Of a DNA stretch of 37,455 nt, positions 24,875 through 33,578 are shown one piece after another. The position numbers were made by a program, and so were the translations under genes. The stretch comes from Verrucomicrobiota bacterium. GTDB taxonomy: Bacteria > Verrucomicrobiota > Verrucomicrobiia > Limisphaerales > UBA9464. The first letter of the stretch is position 1, and each line of letters begins with the position of its first letter. Location: the NCBI GenBank assembly GCA_947454705.1, contig CANGKZ010000045.1, positions 1 through 37,455 of the forward strand, written 5' to 3'. Below the pieces are notes generated by a model. The model was not told the DNA's origin. It saw only the letters and a list, made by a program, of their open reading frames with translations, and made no database searches.

Positions 24875-26443
24875 ATGCGACGCTGCCTTGCCGCCCTTTT
24901 GATTTCCGCCGGTCTCTTGGGCCGGGGCGGATGGGTGGAGGCTGCCGGGGTTTCATCGACGGGCACCGCCGCCGTTCCAAAAAAGGGACAGCCCTCCCGG
25001 CCGGACCCCTCGTGGATCGAGGCCGGTCCGCTCTTCCACCAGTTCGGCCTCACCCTGGAGTCCGGCACCCGCGAAGAATTCCTCGGGCCGATCTTCAGCT
25101 CGCAAACCCAACCCGGCGAGGCGGGGAAGGGCAGCTCGACCCTCTGGACCATCGCCCCGTTCTTCTCCCGGTTTGAGGATCCGGAGATCGAACGCTCAGA
25201 ATTCGAATTCCTCTATCCGGCGGTCGGGTATTCCAAATTTGGTACGGAGTGGCGTCTGCAGATCGCCCAGTTCCTCAATTTCCACGGCGGCACGACGGTG
25301 GATGGCGAGGAAAAGCACCGTCGGAACCTGTTCCCGTTTTTCTTCTCCCAGAGCTCCACGCAGCACACCAACGACTACTGGTCGCTCCTTCCGTTTTACG
25401 GGCATTTCCGGAACCACCTGTTCCGGGACGAGGTCCGCTTCGTTGCCGCGCCGCTGTATGTCTGGTCGCGCAAGGGGTCGATGGAGACCGACAACTACCT
25501 GTTTCCCTTCATCCATTTCCGCCACGGCGGCGGGGTGAAGGGTTGGCAGGTGCTGCCGCTCGCGGGACACGAGACCAAGGCCGCAGTCACCCGCACCAAT
25601 GTCCTCACCGAGGAGCCCGAGGTGCTGCCCGGCTACGACAAGTGGTTCGCCGCCTTCCCGTTCTTCCATCACGAACGTCTCAATATTGGTACGACCAATG
25701 AGGAGACGCGGCGGATCCTGATCCCATTGTACAGCATTCAGCGCTCTCCGGCGCGGGACAACACCACGCTGCTCTGGCCGTTTTTCACCCACACGGTGGA
25801 TCGCGAGAACCGCTTTGTGGAATGGGGGCTTCCGTTCCCGTTCGTCGGATGGGCCCGCGGCGAGGGCAAGCACGCCAACCGGCTGTGGCCACTGTGGGGC
25901 AAGGCGACCAACGAGGTGATGCAGTCCGACTTCCTCCTCTGGCCGCTCTACACGCACCGGCACATCAAGACTCCGGAGATCGAGCGCGAGCGCACCCGGA
26001 TTCTTTGGTTCCCCTATTCCGACACGAAGTTGGTCAATCCCGTCACCGGCGATTACCGGCGCAAGTGCGACCTCTGGCCGCTGTTCAGTTCGAGCCATGA
26101 TCTCGACGGACGCGAACGCTTCCAGTTCCTGGCCATCAGCGAGCCGATCATCCCGGGGAACAAGTCGATCGACCGCAACTGGTCCCCGCTGTGGTCCCTG
26201 TATCGCGCCGAGAAGAATCCCAAGACCAAGCATTCGAGCCAGTCGTTGCTTTGGAATCTGTGGCGGCGCGACGCGCGGGAGACCGAGATCCGGAATTCGT
26301 TCTTCTTCGGTTTGATCCGCACCCGACGTGAGCCCGGCACCGAGGGGCTGCACTGGCGGTTTTTGTGGCGTTCTTTTCCTCCGGCGAAACCGGTGACGAA
26401 TCCAACCGCTGTCGCGAAACCGGCCACACCGGGCAAACCATGA
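24875..26443 (+). CDS. secreted LWP-repeat protein next to the Mla operon
   Basis: A 522-residue exported protein. ATG 24875 follows a purine-rich GAGGGTAGGGG, and the signal peptide is MRRCLAALLISAGLLGRGGW ending near VEAAG. From residue ~90 to ~460 it repeats a short aromatic motif (L/F)-W/x-P-(L/F)-(F/Y/W): LFPFFF, LLPFYGH, AAPLYVW, LFPFIHF, VLPLAGH, FPFFHH, LIPLYS, LWPFFTH, LPFPFV, LWPLWG, LWPLYTH, LWFPYS, LWPLFSS, PLWSLY, LWNLW. Centres lie 17-23 residues apart, with two gaps of double length. A regular strand-turn-strand solenoid or outer-membrane barrel is likely. The permease gene starts within about 50-120 bp, so this may be an envelope partner of the lipid transporter. The function is not established. 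Confidence 0.85.
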   Translation: MRRCLAALLISAGLLGRGGWVEAAGVSSTGTAAVPKKGQPSRPDPSWIEAGPLFHQFGLTLESGTREEFLGPIFSSQTQPGEAGKGSSTLWTIAPFFSRFEDPEIERSEFEFLYPAVGYSKFGTEWRLQIAQFLNFHGGTTVDGEEKHRRNLFPFFFSQSSTQHTNDYWSLLPFYGHFRNHLFRDEVRFVAAPLYVWSRKGSMETDNYLFPFIHFRHGGGVKGWQVLPLAGHETKAAVTRTNVLTEEPEVLPGYDKWFAAFPFFHHERLNIGTTNEETRRILIPLYSIQRSPARDNTTLLWPFFTHTVDRENRFVEWGLPFPFVGWARGEGKHANRLWPLWGKATNEVMQSDFLLWPLYTHRHIKTPEIERERTRILWFPYSDTKLVNPVTGDYRRKCDLWPLFSSSHDLDGRERFQFLAISEPIIPGNKSIDRNWSPLWSLYRAEKNPKTKHSSQSLLWNLWRRDARETEIRNSFFFGLIRTRREPGTEGLHWRFLWRSFPPAKPVTNPTAVAKPATPGKP

Positions 26444-26491
26444 ACGCTCTGAATCGTAACGACGGATGCGCGACGGGCTGCCCCTCCCGCT

Positions 26492-27319
26492 TTGACATGG
26501 CGACGGCTCGCGGCACTCTGGCGGTCGATCGGGATCGCGGTCGGACTCTCCTTTCCTGACATGTTCCAGAACCTGGGTGAAATGCTGATGCTGCTGGGCG
26601 CAACGCTGCGCGCGCTCCCGCGTGTTTGGCGCGACCGGCGCAAGGTGGGCGAGCAGTTGTTCGATATCGGCAACGCCAGCCTCTTCATGGCCTGCACTCT
26701 TTCGCTGTTCATCGGCGGCGTGCTCGCGTTGCAGACCGGTCCCGTTTTGTCCGAACGCGGTCTCGGTTCCTCCCTCGGCGGCCTCGTTGCGCTGGGTCTT
26801 TGCAAGGAGCTCGCGCCCGTGATGATGGCCGTTCTCATCGCCGGACGCATCGGATCCGCCATGGCCGCCGAGCTCGGATCCATGCGGGTGTACCAGGAGA
26901 TCGATGCGCTCCGGACGCTCAACATCAACCCGATCCACTACCTTGTGGTGCCCCGGGTGATCGCCATCAGCATCGCGCTCCCTTGCCTGGTGGTGTTTGC
27001 CAATCTTACTGGATGGCTCGGCGGCGCGGTGGTCGCCAGCATGAATGACCGCATCGGAGTTTCGTGGAACGCCTACTTCGGAAATCTCCGCCAGGTGGTG
27101 GAGTTCTCCGATCTGGCCAACGGCATGATCAAGTCGTTCGTCTTCGCCGTGGTCATCGGCGTGGTGTCCTGCCACCAGGGCCTCACCACTCTGGGTGGTC
27201 CGCGCGGCGTGGGACGCAGCGTGACCAAGGCCGTGGTCAACTCGATCGTCTTCATCCTGGTCCTCGACTATGTCCTCACCCGCCTGCTTCTGCCGCTCGA
27301 CAAGGGCTGGCGCTTTTGA
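26492..27319 (+). CDS. mlaE: MlaE-family ABC transporter permease
   Basis: The inner-membrane permease of an MCE-type lipid transporter (E. coli MlaE, 260 residues). The product is 275 residues from a TTG at 26492, or 252 from ATG 26561 (MFQNLGEMLML); the start is uncertain. Family features: QLFDIGNASLFMACTLSLFIGG, GLGSSLGGLVALGLCKELAP, the conserved AGRIGSAMAAELGSMRVYQEIDAL coupling region, then several further membrane spans. Upstream is the LWP-repeat gene. The MlaF ATPase gene begins 3 bp after its stop, so the two are surely co-transcribed. In E. coli the system carries phospholipids between membranes. Confidence 0.92.
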   Translation: MTWRRLAALWRSIGIAVGLSFPDMFQNLGEMLMLLGATLRALPRVWRDRRKVGEQLFDIGNASLFMACTLSLFIGGVLALQTGPVLSERGLGSSLGGLVALGLCKELAPVMMAVLIAGRIGSAMAAELGSMRVYQEIDALRTLNINPIHYLVVPRVIAISIALPCLVVFANLTGWLGGAVVASMNDRIGVSWNAYFGNLRQVVEFSDLANGMIKSFVFAVVIGVVSCHQGLTTLGGPRGVGRSVTKAVVNSIVFILVLDYVLTRLLLPLDKGWRF

Positions 27320-27322
27320 CCG

Positions 27323-28099
27323 ATGACGATGCCCCCGAACTCATCCAACGGCATTCCGGTTTCCATCCGGTCGCTTCGAAAATCCTTCGGACACCAGGAA
27401 GTGTTGAAGGGACTCGAATTCGAGATCCGCAGCGGCGAGGTGTTCGTCCTCATGGGACCGAGCGGCTCCGGCAAGTCGGTGTTCCTGCGGCATCTGATCG
27501 GCCTTGAATCGCCGGATTCTGGCGAGATCCGCATTGGCAATGAACTCGCCACCGCCGAGGGCGTGGGCGACCGGTTCCGTCTGGCCATGGTGTTCCAGAG
27601 TGGCGGATTGCTGAACTCGCTCACCGTGGCGGAGAATGTCGGTCTGATGCTCACCGAGCATCGGCTCAAGTCGCCGGACGAAATTCAGAAGATCGTGGCC
27701 GATCGACTAGCCCTGGTGCGGCTCGGACCCGAGGTCGCCGGCAAGCTCCCCAGTGAACTCTCTGGCGGCATGCGCAAACGCGTCGCCATCGCCCGCGCGC
27801 TGGTTTCCGATCCGCAGCTCATTCTTTACGACGAACCCACCAGCGAGCTCGATCCCATGGTGGCGCTCACCATTGGACGCGAGATCCTCAAGCTCAACCG
27901 TCGTACCGGCGCGACCTCGGTTGTGGTCACCCACGATCGGGACTTGGCCTTCGGCATCGCGGACCGCATCGCCTTTCTGGTGAATGGCCATCTGGTTGCG
28001 ATTGGCACCCCCGATGAAATCCGGGCCATGCGCCACCCGGTGCTGGAAGAATTCCTGGCCGCTGACTTCAAACGATCGACCGACGACGACTCCCGCTGA
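27323..28099 (+). CDS. mlaF: MlaF-family ABC transporter ATP-binding protein
   Basis: The cytoplasmic ATPase, 258 residues, driving the MlaE permease. Walker A GPSGSGKS (45-52), Q-loop Gln92 (VFQSGG), signature LSGGM (146-150), Walker B LILYDEPTSELDP with Asp170/Glu171, and switch His204 (VVTHDRD). The sequence after the signature (RKRVAIARALVSDP) is typical of the Mla/Mkl subgroup. ATG 27323 lies 3 bp after mlaE; mlaD starts 36 bp after its stop. All catalytic residues are present. Confidence 0.95.
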   Translation: MTMPPNSSNGIPVSIRSLRKSFGHQEVLKGLEFEIRSGEVFVLMGPSGSGKSVFLRHLIGLESPDSGEIRIGNELATAEGVGDRFRLAMVFQSGGLLNSLTVAENVGLMLTEHRLKSPDEIQKIVADRLALVRLGPEVAGKLPSELSGGMRKRVAIARALVSDPQLILYDEPTSELDPMVALTIGREILKLNRRTGATSVVVTHDRDLAFGIADRIAFLVNGHLVAIGTPDEIRAMRHPVLEEFLAADFKRSTDDDSR

Positions 28100-28135
28100 G
28101 TGCCGAGTCCTGATTTTCCTCCCTTTCTTTTCGCC

Positions 28136-29131
28136 ATGAAAAACACCCTCGAAACCCGCCTTGGCCTGTTCTTCGCCTTAGTGGTCATCGCCGCGTTCAT
28201 GCTGTTCGAGCTGATCGGCAGCGGTGCGTTGTTCTCGCGCGGCAAGGTGCTGCGCGCGCAGTTCGCCACGGTTCGCGACCTGAAGTCGGGCGACCCGGTG
28301 AAGCTCGCCGGCGTGACCATCGGCCGGGTCAAAACCATTCACTCCCCCAAGGCCGGCAAGGTGGAGGTGGATTTCTCCGTCGATCCCGATGCCGACGTCC
28401 GCACCGATAGTGTGGCCTCCGTGCTCTTCGCCGGGTTGATGGGACAGAATTTCGTTTCACTCAGCTTTGGTACGGACACCGCCCCGCTCGCCGATGCCAA
28501 GACGCTGCTGAAGTCCAAGGATCAGCCCGACCTCGCGGCGATCATGACCAAGCTCGATGGTGCGGCCGACGGCGTGCAGAACATGACCAAGAGCTTCACC
28601 GGCGAGGAGTTCAACAAGCTGCTCGGACCCTTCACCGACTTCCTCAAGCAGAACCAGCCCCGCCTGGTGGCGATCCTGGGTAACCTGCAGAACATCTCCA
28701 CCTCGATCGCCGAGGGACAGGGCACCGTCGGCAAGTTGATCAAGGAAGATGCGCTGTATCAGTCCGCACTCTCCACCGTGACCAACCTGAACCAGACCGT
28801 GTCGGATGTCCGTCCCCTCGCCGAGGATGCCCGGGCTGCCGTGGCCGAGGCGCGCAGCATGGTTTCCAATATGAACAAGGGGGAGGGCACGGTTGGAAAA
28901 CTGCTGAAGGACGAGAAGCTTTATACCGAGACCACCACCGCGATGACCCAGCTCAAGGAGATCTTCCAAAAGATCAACGGAGGCCAGGGAACCGTGGGTC
29001 AATTGGTCAACGACGCCACTTTTCTTAAAAATGTGAAACTCACGCTTCAGAAAGTCGACAAGGCGACGGAAGGCCTTGAAGACACGGGTCCGCTCACTGT
29101 GCTCAGCTCAGTGATTGGGAATCTTTTCTGA
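28136..29131 (+). CDS. mlaD: MlaD-family MCE substrate-binding protein
   Basis: The product is 331 residues from ATG 28136 (MKNTLETRLGLFF); an in-frame GTG at 28100 would add a non-conserved tail. One membrane anchor (residues 9-27) is followed by the MCE domain (about 38-112: VRDLKSGDPVKLAGVTIGRV ... VLFAGLMGQNFVSLSFG). After it come a coiled, Gln/Asn/Thr-rich helix and three copies of GxGTVG(K/Q)L (GQGTVGKLI, GEGTVGKLL, GQGTVGQLV). E. coli MlaD is 183 residues, so this has a long C-terminal extension of the kind seen in Bacteroidetes- and Verrucomicrobia-like MCE proteins. It presents lipids to MlaE-F in the periplasm. Confidence 0.93.
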   Translation: MKNTLETRLGLFFALVVIAAFMLFELIGSGALFSRGKVLRAQFATVRDLKSGDPVKLAGVTIGRVKTIHSPKAGKVEVDFSVDPDADVRTDSVASVLFAGLMGQNFVSLSFGTDTAPLADAKTLLKSKDQPDLAAIMTKLDGAADGVQNMTKSFTGEEFNKLLGPFTDFLKQNQPRLVAILGNLQNISTSIAEGQGTVGKLIKEDALYQSALSTVTNLNQTVSDVRPLAEDARAAVAEARSMVSNMNKGEGTVGKLLKDEKLYTETTTAMTQLKEIFQKINGGQGTVGQLVNDATFLKNVKLTLQKVDKATEGLEDTGPLTVLSSVIGNLF

Positions 29132-29230
29132 TACGTTTTGGGCCGGTGCGGCGTCCCGTTTCGCAACCGAAACTGGACTTGCAGTCATCGATGCGAATAG
29201 TACGCGGAAAGGATTTAAACCCAACCCGCC

Positions 29231-29872
29231 ATGGTTCGCTTCATCCTCAGGGGACTCACACATCCGCTCGAACACGAGCTTCACAGCGGAGTCATCACCA
29301 TCGGTCGCAATCCCTCGAACGAGTTTATCATCTCCGATTCGAGCGTCTCCAGTGTTCATGCCGAGGTCACCGTGGATCCGGAAGGGCCCACGGTTCAGGT
29401 GAAGGATCTTCAATCGACGAACGGCACCTTCATCGACAGCAGCCCGATTGAAACTGCGGTTCTTCGTCCCGGGCAAACCCTGCAGTTGGGCGGCGTCGAA
29501 TTGCGGCTGGATTGCGAAGAGTTTGAGATTCGCATTCCCACTGCGGCGGTCACGCCTGTCGCCGCTCAGCCTGCTGGAGTAGTGGAGGTGTTGGAGGACG
29601 GCACGACGGCCTGTTCGCGAAATCCTTCCCTGCGCGCCACGCACGAAGCCGAGCTGGGCTGCATGGCGGTGGTCAAGTGTCCTGCGGTCTTTAACCTCGC
29701 CTCGCTGCGTGTTGTTAAGTTGTCCGGCGGCAAGGCCGGCGTGCTGCTCTTCTGTCCCGACTGCAACACCCGCTGCCGGCCCATTCCTGGCGTCTCCGAC
29801 CAGGCCTCCAAAAAGAAGGGCCTCCTCGCCCGCTTCACGCAGACCGTCCACCTCGGGTGGAAGAAGAAGTAG
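29231..29872 (+). CDS. FHA-domain protein with C-terminal Cys cluster
   Basis: The product is 213 residues. The forkhead-associated domain (1-90) binds phosphothreonine peptides: Gly25-Arg26 (TIGRNPSNEF), Ser40/His43 (VSSVHAE) and Asn64-Gly65 (STNGTFID) are the recognition residues. The C-terminal half has Cys and His at TACSRNPSLRATHEAELGCM, then KCPAVF, and CPDCNTRC (about 175-182), which looks like a zinc-binding module. It starts 99 bp after mlaD on the same strand; a shared transcript is possible but not certain. A Ser/Thr kinase partner is not in the window. It may link signalling to the envelope unit, which is inference. Confidence 0.85.
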   Translation: MVRFILRGLTHPLEHELHSGVITIGRNPSNEFIISDSSVSSVHAEVTVDPEGPTVQVKDLQSTNGTFIDSSPIETAVLRPGQTLQLGGVELRLDCEEFEIRIPTAAVTPVAAQPAGVVEVLEDGTTACSRNPSLRATHEAELGCMAVVKCPAVFNLASLRVVKLSGGKAGVLLFCPDCNTRCRPIPGVSDQASKKKGLLARFTQTVHLGWKKK

Positions 29873-29903
29873 AAGTGTTGTGGGGCAAGGCGCGATGCGC
29901 GGC

Positions 29904-30175
29904 AGTTGAAGGGTTAAAAAGATGAAGGGTTGAAGGGGAATCCGACGCTGGCACGAGGGGTTCTCTCATTCGTTTGGAGTCCCGTCTTCAGACGGTTCGG
30001 GGAGGCGTGTCTCGAGGCATGCAGGCGGTTGAGTTCCGACCCTCCGCTGGCCCCGAGTCCAACAGCAGAGCCGCGTAAACGCGGGACTCCAAACGTGTGA
30101 CGGAGACCGCGTTTCCCCTTCAACGCTTCAACTTTTTAACCCTTCAACCGCCGTTTCTAGGTTTAACCCTTCAAC
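29904..30175. repeat. nested palindrome with CCCTTCAAC outer arms and GGAGTCCCG inner arms
   Basis: The left outer arm GTTGAAGGGTTAAAAAGATG (near 29905) and the right outer arm CTTCAACTTTTTAACCCTTC (near 30126) are near reverse complements. The inner arms CGTTTGGAGTCCCG (29971-29984) and CGGGACTCCAAACG (30082-30095) are exact. The element fills almost all of the 29873-30187 spacer between an FHA gene and a minus-strand gene. No gene is seen inside it. Confidence 0.8.
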
Positions 30176-30187
30176 CCGCCCACGGGC

Positions 30188-31552
30188 TCACGGCTTCGCC
30201 GCAGCGGACACCAGCTTCCAAAGCTTGCCCTTGCCCGGGTTCAAGCCCGTGGTGCCGGCGGTCATCAGATAAAGTTCTCCGTCACGGTCTTCGCTCAGCG
30301 CGCAGAAATAGCCCGGCATTCCCGTGAAATCGGCGAGGGGCAGTCGCTCCAGCGTCCATCGGGTTTGTCCCTTCGGTCCGGGGCGTCCGGCCAGAAGCGT
30401 TCCCTGCGGCAGACCCCAGTTCCGGGTCCAGTCGGCAAACACATAGGTGCCGTTCAGCGCGGGCATGGACCGGCCGCGGTACACGTAGCCGCCGACGATG
30501 CTCACGCCCACCGTGTCGGGACGCGACTTCGCGCCCGGATGGCGGTACTCCAGAATCGGATCCAACAAGGTTTCTCCCCGGCTGCTCTTCAACGCGCCGT
30601 CTCCGGCAGGAATGGCGTTCGGTGCCTTGGGGTTGAACGGATGAAATCCTTCGCGGAGGTTCCATCCATAGTTCCCGCCCTTGCGGATGATGTTCACTTC
30701 CTCAAACAGATTTTGCCCCACGTCGGCGGCGAACAATTCGTGACGCCCCTTCCGATCAAAACTGATTCCCCACGCATTGCGCAGGCCGAGCGCCCAGATC
30801 TCCGGAAGCGCGCCCGGGGTTTTCACGAAGGGATTGTCCTTCGGAATTCCGTGGCCCGAGGGCGTGGAGATGTCGAGACGCAGGATCTTGCCCATCAGCG
30901 TGTCGAGCCGCTGAGAGTTGCCGCCTTCCGGACGTTTGCCTTCGTCGTTCGCCGCGCCGCCGTCGCCCACCGCCATGTACAAATAGCCATCCGGCCCGAA
31001 CGCGAGCCGGGCTCCGTTGTGATTGGCAAAGGGTTTGTCGATCTCCAGCCGGACGATCTCCGAAGCGAGGTCCAATTTTGGTACTGCTCCGTCCGCGAGT
31101 TTGAATTCGCTCAGTCGGAGGGTGTTGTCGAATCCCTCCGGGGCTCCCGCACGCAGGGGGGCGCTGTAGGTGACGAAGATCCGGCGATTCTTCGTGAAGT
31201 TTGGATGTAGAACGAGGGAAAGCAGTCCGCGCTCATCGAAGGCACCGGCGTTGAGCTTGCTCATCCGGGACCGCAGGTCGCCCACCACATCCTCGGTCAA
31301 GGCGCCCTCGGCATTCAGCCAGCGGATCCGGCCGTTTTGCTCGATCAGGAGCGATCCGCCCTTGGGCAGCGGAGTGACTCCCAGCGGTTGATCGAGTCCC
31401 TCGGCGACAAGCTTGAGCGTGACGGCGGGGCCGGTGCCGATGGCGGGAGCTTCCGCAGGAGCTGCGGTTTCGGCAAAAGCCTCGAAGGCTCCAGCCGATG
31501 CAAAGAAAGCCACGAGGCCGGTTGAAAGCACGGTTTGAGGATTCGGGATCAT
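30188..31552 (-). CDS. PQQ-type soluble sugar dehydrogenase (GSDH family), copy 2
   Basis: A 454-residue exported protein with a signal peptide (MIPNPQTVLSTGLVAFFASA...). It matches the glucose/sorbosone dehydrogenase six-bladed propeller family: AFDERGLLSLVLHPNF, NHNGARLAFGPDGYLYMAVG (His of the PQQ site, then GDGG), GLRNAWGISFD, ADVGQNLFEEVNII, KGGNYGWNLREG. Members oxidise aldoses with PQQ in the periplasm, but many homologues have no proven activity. It lies 118 bp downstream of a paralogue of similar length on the same strand, so this is a tandem duplication. No PQQ synthesis genes are in the window. Confidence 0.88.
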   Translation of the reverse strand: MIPNPQTVLSTGLVAFFASAGAFEAFAETAAPAEAPAIGTGPAVTLKLVAEGLDQPLGVTPLPKGGSLLIEQNGRIRWLNAEGALTEDVVGDLRSRMSKLNAGAFDERGLLSLVLHPNFTKNRRIFVTYSAPLRAGAPEGFDNTLRLSEFKLADGAVPKLDLASEIVRLEIDKPFANHNGARLAFGPDGYLYMAVGDGGAANDEGKRPEGGNSQRLDTLMGKILRLDISTPSGHGIPKDNPFVKTPGALPEIWALGLRNAWGISFDRKGRHELFAADVGQNLFEEVNIIRKGGNYGWNLREGFHPFNPKAPNAIPAGDGALKSSRGETLLDPILEYRHPGAKSRPDTVGVSIVGGYVYRGRSMPALNGTYVFADWTRNWGLPQGTLLAGRPGPKGQTRWTLERLPLADFTGMPGYFCALSEDRDGELYLMTAGTTGLNPGKGKLWKLVSAAAKP

Positions 31553-31597
31553 GGACGGGGAATAGTTGCTTCAATTACTGCGGGCGCAACAAGGCAA

Positions 31598-31623
31598 GTT
31601 CCCGGCCGAAGAAGGCCGGGAAC
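31598..31623 (-). terminator. hairpin between the two sugar dehydrogenase genes
   Basis: GTTCCCGGCC (31598-31607) and GGCCGGGAAC (31614-31623) pair perfectly around GAAGAA. On the minus strand it sits 48 nt after the stop of the first gene, followed by a poor T-tract (TTGCCTTGTTGC). It is a likely weak terminator or mRNA-stabilising hairpin between copies. Confidence 0.55.
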
Positions 31624-31670
31624 GGAGAGGGTAGAAACCGCTGACTTCGAACCGAAGGACCGCGCGCAGA

Positions 31671-33047
31671 TCAAGGATTGGCGACGACGGGTTCCGGAGG
31701 CGCGAGCTTCCAGACTTTTCCGCGTCCCGGAGTCAGGGTGGTGGATCCGTTCGTCAGCACGTAGATCTCGCCGTCGGCGTCCTGACCGAAGGCCGCCACG
31801 CAGCCGAAGGCCTTGCCGGAACCGGTCACGCGGAGCGGTTCGACGGCCCATCGACCAGTGCCCGACGCAGGACGGCGCGCCACAAAGAGGCGGCCCTGCG
31901 GGGTGCCCTGCGTGCCGGTCCAGTCACCAAAGACATAGTGTCCCACGAGCTCCGGCATGGCCTTGCCGCGATAGACGTATCCGCCGGTGATGCAGATGCC
32001 GAGGGCTTCGGAATCGCCTCTCCAGCCGCTGGCGTTCTTGTAGGCGGCCACCGGATCGATGAGCGCTTCGCCGCGCAATCCGCGCTCCGGCTTCGACTCG
32101 GCGGGGAGTTCCGGATGTTCGCGGTTCATGCCGTCGAACCCTTCGCGCAGGGGCCAGCCGTAGTTGCCGCCCTTCTTGATGATGTTCACTTCCTCCCAGC
32201 GCATCTGGCCGACGTCGCCGACGAACAGTTCATGGCTGCCACCGCGATCAAAGGTCATGGCCCAGGGGTTCCGGATTCCATAGGCGTAAATCTCCGGACG
32301 CCCGGCCTTGCCGTCGGCGAAGGGATTGTCCTTCGGAATGCGGTAGGCGGTTCCGTGTGTTGAGTCGGCCCCGGAGACGTCGATGCGGAGAATCTTCGCC
32401 AGCAGCACCGAGGTGTTCTGGCCGTTGCCTTCGGGGGCGTGTCCGTTGCCGATGTCGCAACCCTTCGGTCCGCCGCCGTCACCCACCGACACGTACAGGA
32501 AGCCATCCGGACCAAACGCGATCCGCCCGCCGTTGTGGTTGAAGTACGGCTTGTCCACTTCAAGCACGATGCGTTCGGAGGCGGGATCGATGTGCAGCGG
32601 TTCCGCGGCGGGGAGGGTGAACTCACTCACGCGCAGGGTGCAGTCGTAGTCCTGCGGAGCGCTGGCGCGGCGCGGTGCGGTGTAGGAGGCGAAAATGCGG
32701 CGGTTCTTGGCGAAGTCCGGATGCAGGGCGAGGCAGAGAAGTCCGCGCTCATCGAACGCGTTGTGATTGATGGCGGAGAGTTTCGACGCCAAGTCCACCA
32801 CCGGAGCTTCGGTCAGCTTGCCGTCGCGGCCGATGAGGCGGATGGAACCGACCTGATCTGCAACAAGGGCGCGTCCATCGGGCAGCGCATTGTAGCTCAG
32901 CGGTTCCACAAGACCGCTGGCGACGAGCTTGAGCGAGATTCGGGTGGGTTCCGCTGCGGAGAGCGATCCGGTCAGCGAGAGGGCGGTGGCCGCAGTGAGT
33001 GCCGAGGCAAGAGAGAGCAGGGACTTCATCGGGTGAGTGGGAATCAT
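31671..33047 (-). CDS. PQQ-type soluble sugar dehydrogenase (GSDH family), copy 1
   Basis: A 458-residue exported protein. Its start is either ATG 33047 or ATG 33029 (MKSLLSLASALTAATALSL), the latter giving a more compact signal peptide ending near LSAAE. Family segments are all present: ALVADQVGSIRLIG, AFDERGLLCLALHPDF, NHNGGRIAFGPDGFLYVSVG, GIRNPWAMTFD, FVGDVGQMRWEEVNII, KGGNYGWPLREG. It is upstream of the paralogue at 30188-31552 and clearly homologous to it along the whole length. This copy adds CDIGNGHAPEGNGQNTS in one loop. It is predicted to be a periplasmic aldose dehydrogenase; the substrate is unknown. Confidence 0.88.
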   Translation of the reverse strand: MIPTHPMKSLLSLASALTAATALSLTGSLSAAEPTRISLKLVASGLVEPLSYNALPDGRALVADQVGSIRLIGRDGKLTEAPVVDLASKLSAINHNAFDERGLLCLALHPDFAKNRRIFASYTAPRRASAPQDYDCTLRVSEFTLPAAEPLHIDPASERIVLEVDKPYFNHNGGRIAFGPDGFLYVSVGDGGGPKGCDIGNGHAPEGNGQNTSVLLAKILRIDVSGADSTHGTAYRIPKDNPFADGKAGRPEIYAYGIRNPWAMTFDRGGSHELFVGDVGQMRWEEVNIIKKGGNYGWPLREGFDGMNREHPELPAESKPERGLRGEALIDPVAAYKNASGWRGDSEALGICITGGYVYRGKAMPELVGHYVFGDWTGTQGTPQGRLFVARRPASGTGRWAVEPLRVTGSGKAFGCVAAFGQDADGEIYVLTNGSTTLTPGRGKVWKLAPPEPVVANP

Positions 33048-33250
33048 CCTACGGGTCCGCGGCCGGTTGGAAAGCGGGGAATCGGTGAGTCATTCCCGTT
33101 GACCGAACGGCCCTGCCTCCTCAACGAACCTGAACGCTGCTTCCGGTGCGAATTGGACGGATTAACGACCGAAAAGGTGCCACGGCGGAGGAAGGGGAGA
33201 ACCTTTGAGCGGCCCCCCGGGGCTTCCGGGCGGGAGCGTAGTTCCCATTG

Positions 33251-33508
33251 CTACCGGGAGAATTCGATGTGGTCGCGATGCGCGTTTACCTGCTTCTGCG
33301 CCGCAACGGTCAGGGCAACGATCGCAACCAGAGCCAGAGCAGGCAGGGCGAGATATTTTCCGAGGGTGTAGGACGCTTGAAAGACCTTGAAGCTCGGGCG
33401 ATCGACGCCGCAGTGGGTGCAGCGAACGTCGGTATCCAAGATGAACTTCCGGCACCCCGGAGTGGGGCATCGTTCCAAATGACCGGCGTTCAGGACGGGA
33501 AGGCTCAT
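33251..33508 (-). CDS. small zinc-ribbon membrane protein
   Basis: The product is 85 residues. Residues 14-33 carry CPTPGC and CTHC, a C-x4-C-x10-C-x2-C pattern typical of a zinc ribbon. Residues ~53-71 form one membrane span (LALPALALVAIVALTVAA), followed by a short basic tail. It resembles small anchored zinc ribbons of unknown function in many bacteria. Upstream on the same strand is the PEP-CTERM gene (70 bp away). The 33048-33250 spacer on its downstream side holds no gene. Confidence 0.72.
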   Translation of the reverse strand: MSLPVLNAGHLERCPTPGCRKFILDTDVRCTHCGVDRPSFKVFQASYTLGKYLALPALALVAIVALTVAAQKQVNAHRDHIEFSR

Positions 33509-33578
33509 GGCTTTAAACCGTGGCCGGGATCGATGTTTTGTCCCGGTGGGATGAGCCTCCGCCGGCCATGGTGTCGGG

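Noticed and set aside
26440-26559. 39-codon frame whose ATG overlaps the LWP stop (ATGA) and which ends 1 nt before an ATG of mlaE
   Set aside because: The arrangement suggests coupling, but the peptide looks like random text, and mlaE may start at 26492 instead. It is kept here only as a note.
25196-27175. 659-codon minus-strand frame
   Set aside because: Antisense to the LWP-repeat and mlaE genes; composition is that of a shadow frame.
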